DNA from: Parelaphostrongylus tenuis
Lineage: Eukaryota > Nematoda > Chromadorea > Rhabditida > Metastrongylidae
DNA length: 64,000 nt
Assembly: GCA_019055375.1 (NCBI GenBank)
Contig: JAHQIW010005555.1
Coordinates: forward strand, 62,001 to 126,000
Direction: 5' to 3'
In this document: in pieces, positions 44,198-55,793 of the stretch
Position numbering within the stretch: the stretch's first letter is position 1
Layout: every line of letters begins with the position of its first letter
Made by a program: the position numbers and the translations under genes
Notes under the pieces: generated by a model
The model's input: the letters and a program-made list of their open reading frames with translations, nothing else
Database searches by the model: none
Told to the model about the DNA's origin: nothing

Positions 44198-46253
44198 TCA
44201 GTTTCCGCCGACAGTGGCAAATGCCGAGAAGAAGTGTAATTCAAATGGACCCAATGCCAACATTCGAACCGCTCTATTCACTACATTTTGCCACATCGTT
44301 CTCGACCAATTCGCCATGATGATGTTTGTGGTCTAGACAGAATTTTTGTAAAAGGAGGTTGTGGAAGAAAAGGAAGCAACTCATACCGAGAGAGTTCCTG
44401 ATATTGTCAAGGCAGTGCTAGGAACGTTCTTTATTGTCACTTCACGGACGCCTGCCATGCACATTTTTTTATCTGCACTCTGCATTGCTTCGCAAATTCC
44501 GGTCACTGTGTTGCTGACGACGATGCAGTGTTCTTTCATTTCATGCTCTGCCGCTACTGGAAAGAAATGTGTAGAAGGACTCCTTTTTTCCATTCCTTTA
44601 GACAAACTGAGATGCTAATAGCATTTTCATGCGGTGATATTCTTGTCTTCATCAAAGCTTAAAATCGGTCACTTGCCATTTTGAATACTTTATTCTCATA
44701 ATAAACATAAAAGAAACTTGTTTAGAAAGTTCCATTGATTGAAAGGTTCCAATTTTGGTGCTGTTATGGTAGCCTTCCTCATAATCTAACATATTTTCTG
44801 GTAATTCTCTAGAAATTGTTTGTTTCTTCCAATTAGTGAATAGCAGACGTAGATCTGCTAATTTATTAGTTTCTATACTTCTGGCTACAATATTTCAAGT
44901 AGTTGTTCAATGTTGCGAACCCACATTCTAAATCTGGACTGACAACCCTCTGGCAGTTCATTGGTTCGTAGCTAATCTGAACCCTAAGTTGACCCAAAAT
45001 CATTGAGATCACAGTATCGGATAGGAGTGCGCTATGACCTTGGCCCTCGAGAACATCGAAGATCTTAAGTTCACTCATTGTTAGAATATGTTTGCAAATA
45101 TTTGTATTCAAATTACTTAAAGCTATGCTGAGCATAGAATCACTAGAAATCTAAGACATTAGCAGAAATTACAGCCGTCTCTTACGTGCTCCTAAATTTT
45201 CAAGAGAAAAACTTCAGATTTGAATTTTCAAACATACTGTTTGCATTACAAGACGCTCGACAAATCCCTTGGCTCCCGCCACGCTTGTTGAGATACCAGG
45301 GAAGCGCGCCTGGACATCGGATGCGGTAGAGTAAACCATAGCAACAGGCAATGTGAAGCCGGTGACGTTGAAGGTTCTAGTACTCGCTGCAACGAAAAAT
45401 CTTATTTTCCAATAACTAAACAAAAAATCAAGACAGCAAAGCGAACCCAGGTTTAATAATGTTTTAGAATGATTCTCTTTCTTATTTAGACCAAAAATCG
45501 TTTCAGCGAAGCATTTGGATTATACTGATAAAATATCTTGAGCCTTCATAAGGTCTCTTATGACAATTATACAGTGTATGACGCGAGTTTCAGCACTGCA
45601 ACCTTGTCAGTTACAGGGTGCCTTTCAGTTCAGTCAGTTCCACGGAAAGATTTCCCCTATCTATAGGAACCGACGCCGAAACACTTGTACCTCGACTGCT
45701 CGTGGCTGCTATAAACGTGATGGTCATACCTTCTTATCGAGTGTTTTTGAGACCTCGTACAAAACAATCACGTTTCGCCAGCCATAATCAATCGAGTGTA
45801 CAACATTGCGCATTCGGTTATTTTTTCGTTCTACGCGCCGTGTAACGATTTCGGCGCCGCTTCCTGTAGACAAGAGACATTTTCCGGGGAACTAAATGAA
45901 CCGAAAGACGTTGTGCAACTGACGAAGCTGTCAGGGCCGAAACACGTGCCTTGTCATTGTATAAATGCTCATGAAACGCTCAAACATGTTATCAGATTAT
46001 ATTGTTTTGATATAGGTCTCAAAAACACTCGAAACGGAAGATCTGGGTTATAATCTCCTCTCAGTAGTGATGGAGTGCTAGATACATTTATTCTGATTGA
46101 GATGCATAAACTTGCATTACGATTGAAAACATTTGCAACATTTGAAAATTACCATTCAATACCTTGACCTGCGGGCATCACGCCACATCCCAACGATGTA
46201 GAGATTGTAGTTAGCAAAGAAATCATAAAGGAACAAGTCGGAAACAGCGCCAT
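44198..46253 (-). CDS. Nematode secreted protein, five exons, 222 aa
   Basis: Exons on minus: 46253-46163, 45386-45238, 45063-44940, 44556-44387, 44332-44198. Phases agree at every junction (91, 149, 124, 170 and 135 nt). Introns are 776, 174, 383 and 54 bp. Donors at exons 1, 2 and 4 are GTATT, GTATG and GTATG. The exon 3 donor (GTCCAG) and hence the 3/4 junction is the weakest choice. The start MALFPTCSFMISLLTTISTS is a signal peptide, followed by LGCGVMPAGQ. Later landmarks are TGFTLPVAMVYS, ARFPGI, VMQTIFDVLEGQG, YEPMNC, KNVPSTALTISGTLS and TTNIIMANWSR...RMLALGPF, ending FATVGGN. The pattern fits a family of uncharacterised secreted nematode proteins that I recognise but cannot name; no function is claimed. 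Reading frame is intact. A possible trans-splice acceptor TTTGTCCAG lies upstream near 46293. Confidence 0.85.
45565..45622 (-). ncRNA. Family-2 hammerhead-like motif, sense to the host gene
   Basis: Minus strand: GUAA, CUGACAA (G8 changed to A), stem II GGUUGCAGUGCU, GAAA, CUCGCGUC. The stem II ends can pair but the core base G8 is lost. Likely inactive, so it should not cut the intron. Confidence 0.45.
45907..45970 (+). ncRNA. Family-2 hammerhead-like motif, antisense to the host gene
   Basis: CUGACGA (45919-45925) and GAAA intact; stem II AGC/GCC has one mismatch with loop UGUCAGG. The cleavage triplet is GCC instead of GUC, so U16.1 is lost. Stem I GCAA/UUGU pairs. Confidence 0.5.
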
Positions 46254-47384
46254 ATGTGTAAAAATTTTGTTCTTCTCCCTAAAAGCCTGGACAAATATTG
46301 TAGACTCAATTGATAGCCGAATTTCTGTTTTGTGCACTAGATCACTATAGGTGAGTGATGAAGTAGAGGCAGATCTTTGCTTTTACAAGGGTTCAACAGA
46401 ATTGCGAATGGCTTATTCCACAGAAAATCTTTCAAAGCACGTTTTTCGACAGATTTTGTTATTCCTAAGCTCACGGAAATCTCTAGTTAAGGTGAAATAT
46501 GTGACAATAAGCTGCATGGAAACGGCCATCGAAATGAAAGTTCAAATGAATGCACCAATTCTTGAAGTACTCTGCTTACATTGGGTTCCCGCCTCCTCAT
46601 TTCTGATGCTGCAGCATGAAATGCCGACATTCCCAAGATTAAAATATTCACATTCCACAAAGCAGAAGTATTACATGCGAAGTTTCTTAAGAAAATCTAT
46701 CAAACAAGATACTCTTTGCTGAATAGTATGCACAATTTTCTGCACTAAATGTTCATGATAGCAAATTCCAAAACTAGATACTGCTATGTTAAGCTCCGAT
46801 GTTTTCATCAGCTTCTTGCATGCAGTACCTAAATGAAACCATCTTTTTGACGGAGAAGCCGATGGAGAATTAAGGGAAGATTTTGTGTAGAACTTCCTTG
46901 AAGAATACGGAAACAGGTGAGGATTGAGTTGGCAGCACGAATATATGGATTTGGAAATGAAAGAATGAAGCCGTGCCAGAAATTCGCAGAAAAAAGTAGA
47001 TGCACTGAATCATCAGGCACTGTTTCACGGCATAAGATTGCTACACTTCGACGAAACTGTCAATGTATCGAGATGAGAAAATAAACTGCTCGTTCTAAAG
47101 AGCACATCTGATGTGACACTGGCTGGAGCTTTCTTACTCCCCCTTTTGAAAGCCCCTTGTCTCTCATCAAGTGGATGTTTTTGGAACGCTATAAATTTTT
47201 TAAAATTCATCTGCTATGAGCAAGCAAAACTAGATTTCAATTACATATTTTGTATGATGGAGGTTCAATCCTTTCGTGGAACAGTGGCAACATTTCAATG
47301 GTTTATCTCTTTTCTCAAATGTCTCAGTGATCTTCTGAAAAGTTCGACGTGCTCTGTTGTGCAACAAGCAATCAATTTCTCTTA
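46254..47384. other. Upstream region of the secreted gene, unassigned
   Basis: A 123-codon plus frame (46351-46722) starting MSDEVEADLCFYKG is unusually long for this region, and a further plus stretch near 46920-46990 translates as RIELAARIYGFGNERMKPCQ. Both look protein-like but match no family I can name, and stops interrupt between them. They could be exons of a plus-strand gene or a decayed one. Other frames here are not convincing. Confidence 0.3.
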
Positions 47385-48282
47385 TTTCAAGCCTTAAAAT
47401 TTCAAGGTGATCCGAATGGGAAGCAAATAATATTCAGTGATTCCCTACTAGTCATGCAGAGTTCATCTAATTGAAAAAGAGGGTTAAAAATGCCATTATT
47501 TCAGTTGATCTGCTTGCAGGAATAAAAAAAGGTTCGATGGTTGAGAATGCTAGCGCGCTCTAGATCTAATTTATGTATCAAAGCATTCTCCTAGACAAGG
47601 CTTAAAGGGGCTACCATTCCTTGTACTATTGGCCTTGAACATCGATCAAACTAAATGACTATAATTTGAAGTCAAAGCAATGTCGATCATCGTCGACTTG
47701 AACATTATCCTTGTTTACGCACCAACATGAAGCTATGCCGGAGACGAAGTCAATGCACTTTTTATGAACTTGGAAAAGCTCTTTAGAGAAGCCCATAGAT
47801 TCTTCAAGGTCATCATTGAGACGTTTAACATGAAGACTGAACCTAGAAGAAGGTGTGAGGAACGTCACATTAGGGCCCGCGCACTAGAACTGAATAAAAA
47901 GGGTGAGAAGTTGACTGAATTTTTCATGGTGACCAGAAGTGATCTCCGCGCTATCCAACATTTCCAAAAACTTTGCGGTTTACATGGCAGCATCCCAATA
48001 AAAAGTATCATAACGTCGCTGCTCTAAATTCTACACAGGATGAGATTAGCGCACTTTTCACGCAATATTTTCTATTTTTTACGAACTGAACAAAAGCCTC
48101 TAAATTTAAATTTCGAAATGCCAGAACTACCATAAATTGGAATATATGCAAATCAATAGCCGGCTCTTGGAAGATACTGCTATATACATCATCATAGTAA
48201 TCATCCGTGCCCTAATCTATTAGTCAGAAACATGGTCGGCACGTAAGCAGGATGAAAGTCATTTGGCATTACTAAGAACATA

Positions 48283-48545
48283 CATGTTTTGAGCTGATGG
48301 GCCTAGTGGTATACAGGCGCCTATTTCGTCCTATTGGGACTCAGCAGTATTACCCTCCCTCGGTCCAGTCAATCCCTGGAGTTAATTAATCCGGCAAAGG
48401 AATCGGTGTGGGATGAAATATTACTCCAAGTCAGTTGATGTACTTACCTAACATTGTGGTGACCGGCACTCGATAGTCTATGAAAAAGCGGTCGATAGAA
48501 GAGGTCTGATTCATTATAACAGCTACGTACTCTACTCGTACATGT
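48283..48545. mobile_element. Family-3 element, right arm lost
   Basis: The left arm and centre match 17692-17945. The right arm, from the GCCGGTCACCAC half on, is missing and the sequence passes to flanking DNA near 48545. Confidence 0.7.
48306..48353 (-). ncRNA. Family-3 hammerhead, one core change
   Basis: Core CUGCUGA (A6 changed to C), stem II GUCC/GGAC with CAAUA, GAAA, stem III and cleavage GUA kept. The stem I 5' strand GUAAUA no longer fully pairs with UACCAC. Confidence 0.6.
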
Positions 48546-49089
48546 CAAGGACTAAAAATCAAGGATACCGATCTACATGTCGAGCTATCAGAGAGTGAGC
48601 AGGACACGTGATTGTGCTTCAACAGCAACCGATGGACGGGAGTCGTCATCGCTGGATTACTCGTGATGTCAAAACACAGCACAGAAGACGACCTAGTGGT
48701 CAACGTCTTTACGATGAGCACAGAAGAAAGATAACGTGCCTAGCGAAATCCTAGAGCAAGACCTATCAACTTTTGCATGCGATAGAAACTAATGGAAGTA
48801 CTACTGGTGCCTGCTCTAGTCATTCGACGATCAACTAGTTCCTGCAGCTGTTATACCATACAGATGGTTTTCATTGATTTGTGGCCATTCATTTGTGGCC
48901 AACAATTTGGCGATTAGGTAGAAGATTTACATACTAGTCAGTTCGTAGAATTCACACTCATAAAACACGTACTTTGACGTGCTTCTCTGGATAATTTTTC
49001 ACTCAGTACTATCAGGTAAGCAGTTGTAACTTTTACGTCTTCATGTTGGTGATATCACACTTGTAGTCGAAAAAGATAAGGTTTGGAAT

Positions 49090-49590
49090 TTTTCAGTCGA
49101 CTATTTTAAGACCTCGTTTATGAATAGTATAATCTGACAATGTATTTTGAGCCTCTCATAGGTTTGATATGGGTGACGAAGCTGTAGGGCTGTAACACAT
49201 GTTTTGCATTGCATAAGTGCCCATAACAGATTTCATGAAAGGCTCAAAATATTTTTCAGATTATATTGTTCCTGAGCCATGTCGCAAAATAGTTGACTGA
49301 AAGGTTTCTTGCATATGTCGAGGACGCCTTATCGACAATCATTCACTATGAATGAACGCCACGGTGATTTTTTTCACCTTACATTGAGTGTAAAAAGTTT
49401 GTCGTCGTTTCCTTTCTACAGAGGTAAAGTTCCCAAGGAAATGACTTAACGAAAAGGCACAGTGCAACTAAACTGACGAGCCCGGAAAGCAGAAACACGT
49501 GTCTTATACTTCATGAGTGGCCGTAAGAGACCTTATGAGAGGCTCAAAATACATTGTCAGAAAGTGTTCCATCGTAATTTTGTTATGTTA
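49090..49590. repeat. Family-2 hammerhead repeat, block B copy 2
   Basis: Paralogue of 18780-19260. Motifs at 49170-49222 (plus; GUGACGA, stem II AGC/GCU, GUAA for GAAA) and 49456-49520 (plus). Confidence 0.6.
49456..49520 (+). ncRNA. Family-2 hammerhead-like motif
   Basis: CUGACGA (49473-49479), GAAA, ACACGUGUC cleavage site all present. Lower stem I GGCAC/GUGGCC pairs. Five extra bases separate stem I from the core as in the paralogue at 19143, and stem II GC/GC is short. The UUAUAC strand no longer pairs with GUGCAA. Confidence 0.5.
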
Positions 49591-50399
49591 GAAAGAGTTG
49601 CCCAACTCGAAACGTGGGCACGTTTGTTTGTCTATATCAAAGTGGAAAATTGAAACATCACCAGCGCAGTAGAATCGTTAGCTTCGTTATGACTCTTTAT
49701 GAGTGGGAAATGGAGCTGAATAAACATTTACAAGATTTATCACTTTTGTGTTGTTGTAGTTCCTTGTTGTTTTAGCTGAAATGGTAAGCAAAAAACAGTT
49801 TCGTTGAAGTATTCCTTATGTCCTTAATACAATGGTGCATTGAGTCTGCAAAATTTCACAGGTGATTCTATGAAATTATTTCATAAAAGAGTGTGTGGAC
49901 AGTATTGTTTCACAGCATTATTCCATATGGATTGATGTACAGTAGGCATTAGGCACTTTATCAAGTTCACTATGAAACGGCAACTCTGGGCACACATTTA
50001 TTCTTACGCTGTTTCAAGCAACTTGATTTGTGTCAATGTGAAGATCAACATAGCCTAAAGAATAATAACTGCAGAGACTCGACTTAAATCGTCGTGGCTT
50101 TCATGATAGCAAACTGTCGAAGTACTAGCTAAAAAAAGTTGCATAACAGCCTTGTGAAAGCTCAACATTTGAGCAAAACGCTTACAGTCCATGGTGAGGT
50201 TCAACGAAAATCGAAACTGAGCATTCTTTGCTTTTCGGAGCAAAACAGCGAAAAAACACTGACAAGCCCAATTTTATGATTTCAGCCGCTTAAACGCACA
50301 GGAAATGTTCGCTCACATGACTAGTCGCTCATTGACAGTTCAACAATTCCGTAATCAGACAGTAAAAGAACTTAACGGTTTTTTCATAAAGCTGATATT

Positions 50400-50830
50400 C
50401 AGATGAAAACCGACGGTCGACAATTTGATCATCTTCGCATGTTGATGATATCGCCCTCATATCATCAAGCATCAGCCAAGCGGAACGAATGTCGACCTAT
50501 TTCGACGCGTGTAGAAAGATTGGCTTCCAACTAAATTTAACGAAAACGATGTTCATGAGGAACGGATGGGTTTTCAATGCCCCATTCACGCTCAACCAAG
50601 CGGATATCTCCGAATACTCTAGTTACGTTTATCTAGGCCGTGAAACCAACATGATGAACGACCTAGTTGCAGAGTTGAGGAGGAGGAAAGGAGCGGCTTG
50701 GGGAACTTTTAAGAGCATTGAGCATGTAGTGAAGAGATGAAAGAACATTTGACTCTGTACGGTCCTTTTCGACTCGACGATTATCCACGCCCTAACGTAT
50801 GCAGCAGAAACGTGGCCGCTACATAAAGGA
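50400..50830 (+). pseudogene. RTE LINE fragment
   Basis: DGRQFDHLR at about 50414, then ISQAER in a shifted frame, then a frame from 50489 with CRKIGFQLNLTKTMFMRNGW and RRRKGAAWGTFKSIEHVVKR. It is truncated at about 50830, where block C copy 2 begins. Same insertion as 20100-20960. Confidence 0.85.
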
Positions 50831-53462
50831 TGGAATATCATGATGAACCTTCCATGAAGACTTTTTTGATCCAAAGAGTGGCTACTCCTCTTAAAATCCT
50901 TAATTTTCCAGTTGTAATACCGCATCCTTGTACAAAAATAAATTTTCAACCCCTATTCCGCATTTTAATCGCCTGTCTTGCGAGAACGCAGCTTGAAAAC
51001 ACATTTTCTACAACTAAACATCTTCAATAGAGGTTTATGTAGAGGTATTCCTAATATGTAACTCGAGTAAGTGAAGGAAAAGCGCGCGTTTATCATTGCC
51101 CATGATGCGCTACTTCCCCTATCAGCATACATATTCGAAAAAGAGCTACTTTCTCTCCTTGTAGACATAGCAGTTATTCGATAGCATAGATCTCGAAAAA
51201 TTAAAAGATATACTATGTATTTTTAAAGGTTTCTGTATTACACTGTAACAGGGTAAACCATATGTTATTTAACACTTGGGCATCTTTCGATGAGCAACGC
51301 TTTTCCTCAAGAAATTCAGCAATTCTTCGACAACGCAAACATCGGCAAAGTTAACTTGAGATTTTAAGGACATGCTCAGTTTTTGAGGAACACTTCTTAG
51401 CTCGTCATTACAACTAAAAGAACATTGAACTTTGCACTAAGCTCGCACCGGGCGCCACGGGTAAATTGCGCTGCGCGACCGACACAGCACCGAGTGCGAA
51501 GCTCAATGATCTTTCAGCTGTAACAACACACTAGAACGTCCTTCTCAAAACCGAGCCTATAATCGAGATTTTTGAGAATTATCCTATCGAATAGTTATTG
51601 AAAATCTGAATAAAAACATCTGTTCAGCGAAAGCTTGAGTGTGGAAGAAAAATTAGTACTTGGATGTTAAGCGGTCACAAATATTTAAACTGCTCTCATT
51701 CGCTGATCAAGCAGTTTTCATAAGAACATTTGTACCTATTGGAAAGCTTAAATCTCTGCCTACAACTGTACGTCGCCGGTTTCATAGAACAGCCTTTTAT
51801 AATTCTGTAGCATCCAGAAAAACAAATTTTACTTCTCACTCGCTGTCGCGTTCATTGAACCACGAGTATAAATCGCTAGAAGCACGAGAAGCATGTCCGT
51901 GTACAAATTTTCCGTCTTGGCAAAATCACGCATTTCTATTCGAAGTTTCTGTCGATGCGGTAAAAAAACACCTCAATAAAATAACAATAGTTGTCGCCGG
52001 TCTAACGTACAATGCGATAGATCACTGTCGACCTACCCGGTAGATCAGGCAATTATCTTGCTAACAAGTCACTGCTGTGACTTGCCTTCACATTTCATTC
52101 AGCTATGAACCAATTCGGCGACTATGCTTAACGGCCAACTTACGGAGCTGCGGAAGGGGGCCGGAGTGGAGCCACCGATCGCGTTTGAAATATTGTTTTT
52201 CAATTTGGAATTTTCCACAACATCGATAGCACCTTAAGAGAACAACGTAGATTTTGGTGTTCCTAAAATTGTCTACACGCTAATATGCTTTTAGTGCTTC
52301 CAGCGATTCATAAGCGTGATAAAAATGAAGGCGAAAGCGAATGAGAAACGAACTTTTATTCTAGGTGCTACAGCGACAAAATGGTTGGTTTAAGAAATCG
52401 GCAACGCATAGTTAACCAGAGATTTGAGCTTAGTAATGATTACTAACGCTTTCAAGAAATGTTATTGACCAGCGAATGAGATCGACTTAAAAATTTGTCT
52501 CCGTCCAACACATAAGTACCGAAAATTTTACTTCACCTTTACAGCATAATTTAGAAACCACTTGAAAAATAAAACATACCCTTTTCACCCGATATTCAAG
52601 CTGTCGAAAAATTATTGAAGCCACGGAAATGAGTAAAAACTACTTTGTTTGGATATGGGTGCGGATAGGGGAAAGGTACCGAGAATACTTTTCCGGAGAC
52701 ATATTTCTGACCAATAATTTGCGTAGTGCCGATGTTCTAAGCCTTTTATTCATACACGACTTCCCTTACAGCGCAGAGCTCTTCCACTATTCATAAGTAT
52801 TCAACCTTTTTTCGCTTATCTCAACTCTGAATAATTGGAAATAAACGAATGATTGATATAAACTTTATTATAACGAGAGGTATCGATGAACTAGTATCGA
52901 ATACAGCATGGCATGATCATTTTTGTTGTAAATTACTCATTGTTTTCGATTTTTATTCACTGTGTTTGTTCTTGGGCTTTGAAAAATACTATGGTAGATC
53001 AAAATTCAAGTTTTTTTTATTGTGATATTCTCCATGCAATTTACTACAGTTGACTAATTGTCAAATTTAGCATAGTTCCGCAATAAACCAGCGTTTTTCT
53101 CTACGCAAGACGCACGTGTCTAGACCAAAATCATATGAACGAATAGAGAAAATCTTTTTCTATAAAAGTAACACAAAAGTTGCAAAAAGTTTTCCAAAAC
53201 GGCGAATATACCTTAATCAAATAGCAAAAATTGCGTATTTTGCTCTGCGCGCATCGATTTCAATAGCAGTCCCATAGCGATTAAGTGAATTTATTCAAAA
53301 AAATCAATCTTTGATGGCCACAAATAACTAGGCAACTTAGGAAGCTCACAATAACACAAAACGTAAACCATTAGTTTAATATTTACCACGGAAGATTTGA
53401 AAGGTTTATCTGAGTACATCCTTTCATCATTATTTGAGCCAACATGTCATAAGGCCTCGTAA

Positions 53463-53525
53463 GGGCTCTTGTACAGCCCGAGACACGTGTTTTGTCCTTA
53501 CGGACTCATCAGCCGAGCAGAACCC
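53463..53525 (-). ncRNA. Hammerhead motif, family 1, G12-to-A
   Basis: CUGAUGA intact; stem II extends to GUCC/GGAC with a GUAA loop; but the sequence after stem II is AAAA not GAAA. The missing G12 (general base) predicts loss of activity. Upper stem I GCUCGG/UCGGGC still pairs using U-G. Confidence 0.8.
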
Positions 53526-53974
53526 GTCGTATGTCGATCTTTTTATGGTCAGTTCTCTCGGGAGCGTTACACTCCTTATAGAGAGTTATCGACGACGTAC
53601 GCTTTACTCTCTATGTCAAGTGAAACATTCACCTAACACAGAGTGTTGTGCACTCGATTGCTCATTGCCTAGTACTTTTATCATAATTATATCTTTATCT
53701 CAGGTGCTTTGTTTATACCACGCTCAAACTTCAATACATCCTTTCATCATTATTTAAGCCAACATGTCATGTGGTCTGGTAAGGACTATTGTACAGTCCG
53801 AGACGCGGTATAATTATGATAAAAGTACCAGCCAATGAGCAATCGAGTGCGCAACACTTTGTGTTAGGTGAATGTTTCATTTGACATAGAGTGTAAAGCG
53901 TACGTCGTCGATGACTCTTTTTAAGGAGTGTGACGCTCCCGAGAGAACTGACTATAAAAAGATCGACATACGAC

Positions 53975-54037
53975 GGGTTCTGCTCGGCTGATGAGTCTGT
54001 AAGGACAAAACACGTGTCTCGGGCTGTACAAGAGCCC
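53975..54037 (+). ncRNA. Hammerhead motif, family 1, G12-to-A (partner)
   Basis: Inverted partner of 53463-53525. It shares that copy's G12-to-A change, its GCUCGG stem strand and its CATACGACG flank. Predicted inactive. Confidence 0.8.
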
Positions 54038-55433
54038 TTACGAGGCCACATGACATGTTGGCTCAAATTATGATGAAAGGATATAATGAAATTTAAGCGT
54101 GGTCTAAACAAAGCACTCGAGACAAAGGTATAATTATCTGAGTACAGTTGATTTGGAAGTTATCATATGTAATTAAATATACGGCATACAATGAATGTGT
54201 GTTTAAATTGCTAACAACAGATGTGAAAACGGCAATGTAGATGTGGAATAAAAAGATGATAACATCTGTTAAATTTTAAGGGAAAATTTGATAGTGCATC
54301 TAAAGATGTGCACGATGTAAACACCAAGCCACTTTGAAGATGTCTTCTCAATGGTTTATTGTTCAACTACAGCGAGAAGCTCTTGTCGAATTACAGTGTT
54401 AAGACAGTGCCAGTTCTGCTTCGTCTCACCTTTTCAATTTTGCACACTATCATCTGTATCACTTGTCGTCTCGCTGATCGTTGAGTGACTCAAGCGGGCA
54501 CCAGCAAGGGGGGGAGTTCGCATCACGTGTCCGGCTCAAATTATTTTCGATATTCTAGAGTGTAGTGCGTTGTCTTTGATCTACGATCTTCGCCATAGGT
54601 AGATACATCGGATCCCTTCTCTCTTTTACGAGATACGGGATACTCTTAGCATCGATCTTTCGACTGCTCGTCCAATAACGTCAAGTGATTATTCGTCCTG
54701 CTCACATATCAACCAGGTTTCTGATGCATACGTTAGGGCAGGGATAATCGTCGAGTGGAAGAGGTGGGCAAGGAGTCGGATGTCCATGGTCTTCTTCACT
54801 ACAGCCTCGATGCTCTTAGAACATTTCCCACGCCGCTGGTTTCCACCTGCTCAACTCTGGAGCTAGGTAGTTCATCATGTTGCTCTCACAACCTAGGTAG
54901 ACGTGATTGGAGCATTCGAAAATGTTAGTTTCGTTAAGGGTAAATGAGGCATTCAAAAACCATCCGTTCATCATGAACATCGCTTTTGTCAGATTAAATT
55001 GAAAGCTAATCTCTCCACACGCGTTGTCGAAATCGGTCAACATTCGTTCCGCTTGCCTGATGTTTGATGTTATGAGGACGATATCATCAGCAAAGCTAAC
55101 ATGGTTTGATTGTCGACCGTCAATTTTCACTCCCATCTCGTCCCATTCTAATGTTCGCATCACGTTTTGGAGGGTGGCAGCGATCAGTTCTGGCGAAATT
55201 GTATCGCCTTGTCGAACCACTCTTCTTACGTTGATGGTTATATTCTTGTAGAATGGAGATTTGCTTGTGAAATCTTTGTACACCTCACGAAGGATCGATA
55301 TGTACCGAATGAAGACGCCCTGGTCATCCAGAGTCTTTATAATCGCATCTGTTTCCACTGTATCAAAGGCATTCTTGAATTTCAATGGATCCTTCCATTA
55401 TTATTTGAGCCAACTTGTCATGTGGTCTGGTAA

Positions 55434-55496
55434 GGGCTCTTGTACAGCCCGATACACGTGTTTCGTCCTTACAGACTCGTCAGTCAGGCAGAACCC
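55434..55496 (-). ncRNA. Hammerhead ribozyme motif, family 1 subtype GUA
   Basis: Core CUGACGA/GAAA intact, cleavage triplet GUA. Upper stem I GCCUGA/UCGGGC pairs at all six positions (one U-G, and A-U next to the core where others have G-U). Lower stem I and UGUACA bulge intact. Confidence 0.9.
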
Positions 55497-55727
55497 GTCG
55501 TCTTTCGATATTTTTACAGTCAGTTCTCTCGGGAGCTCTACTCATTTACAGAGAGTCATCAAAGACGAACGTTTTACATTCTATGTCAAGCTCAATCGAG
55601 TGCGCAAACACTCTGTGTTAAGTGAAATTTTCGCTTGACATAGAGGGTAAAACGTTTGTCTTTGATGACTCCCTGTAATCGAGTAGAGCTCCCGAATAAA
55701 CTGACTATATAAATATCGAAAGACGAC

Positions 55728-55793
55728 GGGTTTGCCCGACTGACGAGTCTGTAAGGACGAAACACGTGTATCGGGCCGCACCCGCACAAGAGC
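55728..55793 (+). ncRNA. Hammerhead ribozyme motif, family 1 subtype GUA (partner)
   Basis: Core intact, upper stem I GCCCGA/UCGGGC six Watson-Crick pairs. The 3' bulge is enlarged (CGCACCCGCACA) and lower stem I is weaker. Predicted cleavage after A55770. Confidence 0.85.

Larger units (their letters stand above)
45500..46050. repeat. Family-2 hammerhead inverted pair within an intron
   Basis: Lies wholly inside intron 1 of the secreted-protein gene. Left half on minus and right half on plus with hammerhead-like motifs near the outer ends, and TTTGAGCC/GCTCAAAC boxes. Confidence 0.65.
47385..50400. repeat. Duplicated block B, copy 2
   Basis: Direct match to 16253-20100 without the family-1 insertion found there. 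It contains the family-3 copy at 48283-48545, shortened on the right, and the family-2 copy at 49090-49590. The rest is non-coding. Confidence 0.75.
53419..54133. mobile_element. Family-1 hammerhead element with empty site in paralogue
   Basis: Exact 13-bp repeats TTATCTGAGTACA flank it (53406-53418, 54134-54146). Block C copy 1 has one uninterrupted TTATCTGGGTACA at 27096-27108. Contents: a full minus unit, part of a second minus unit in tandem (cleavage positions 320 nt apart), then an inverted full plus unit. Confidence 0.93.
50840..54440. repeat. Duplicated block C, copy 2
   Basis: Direct match to 25235-27414 with extra segments. 51650-52520 is an imperfect inverted repeat: TGCTTC-TAGCGATTTATAC-type sequence appears in both orientations around 51860 and 52300. 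It holds the family-1 element at 53419-54133. A 127-codon plus frame (51660-52043) lies inside the inverted repeat and is not a recognised protein. Confidence 0.7.
55383..55793. mobile_element. Family-1 hammerhead element inside RTE RT sequence
   Basis: Flanked by GCATTCTTGAATTT (55369-55382) and GCTTTCTTAAATTT (55794-55807), 14 bp with two differences, both derived from the RTE sequence GCTTTCTTAAG present once in other RTE copies (13465 region). Inverted pair of two units, each shortened. Confidence 0.88.
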
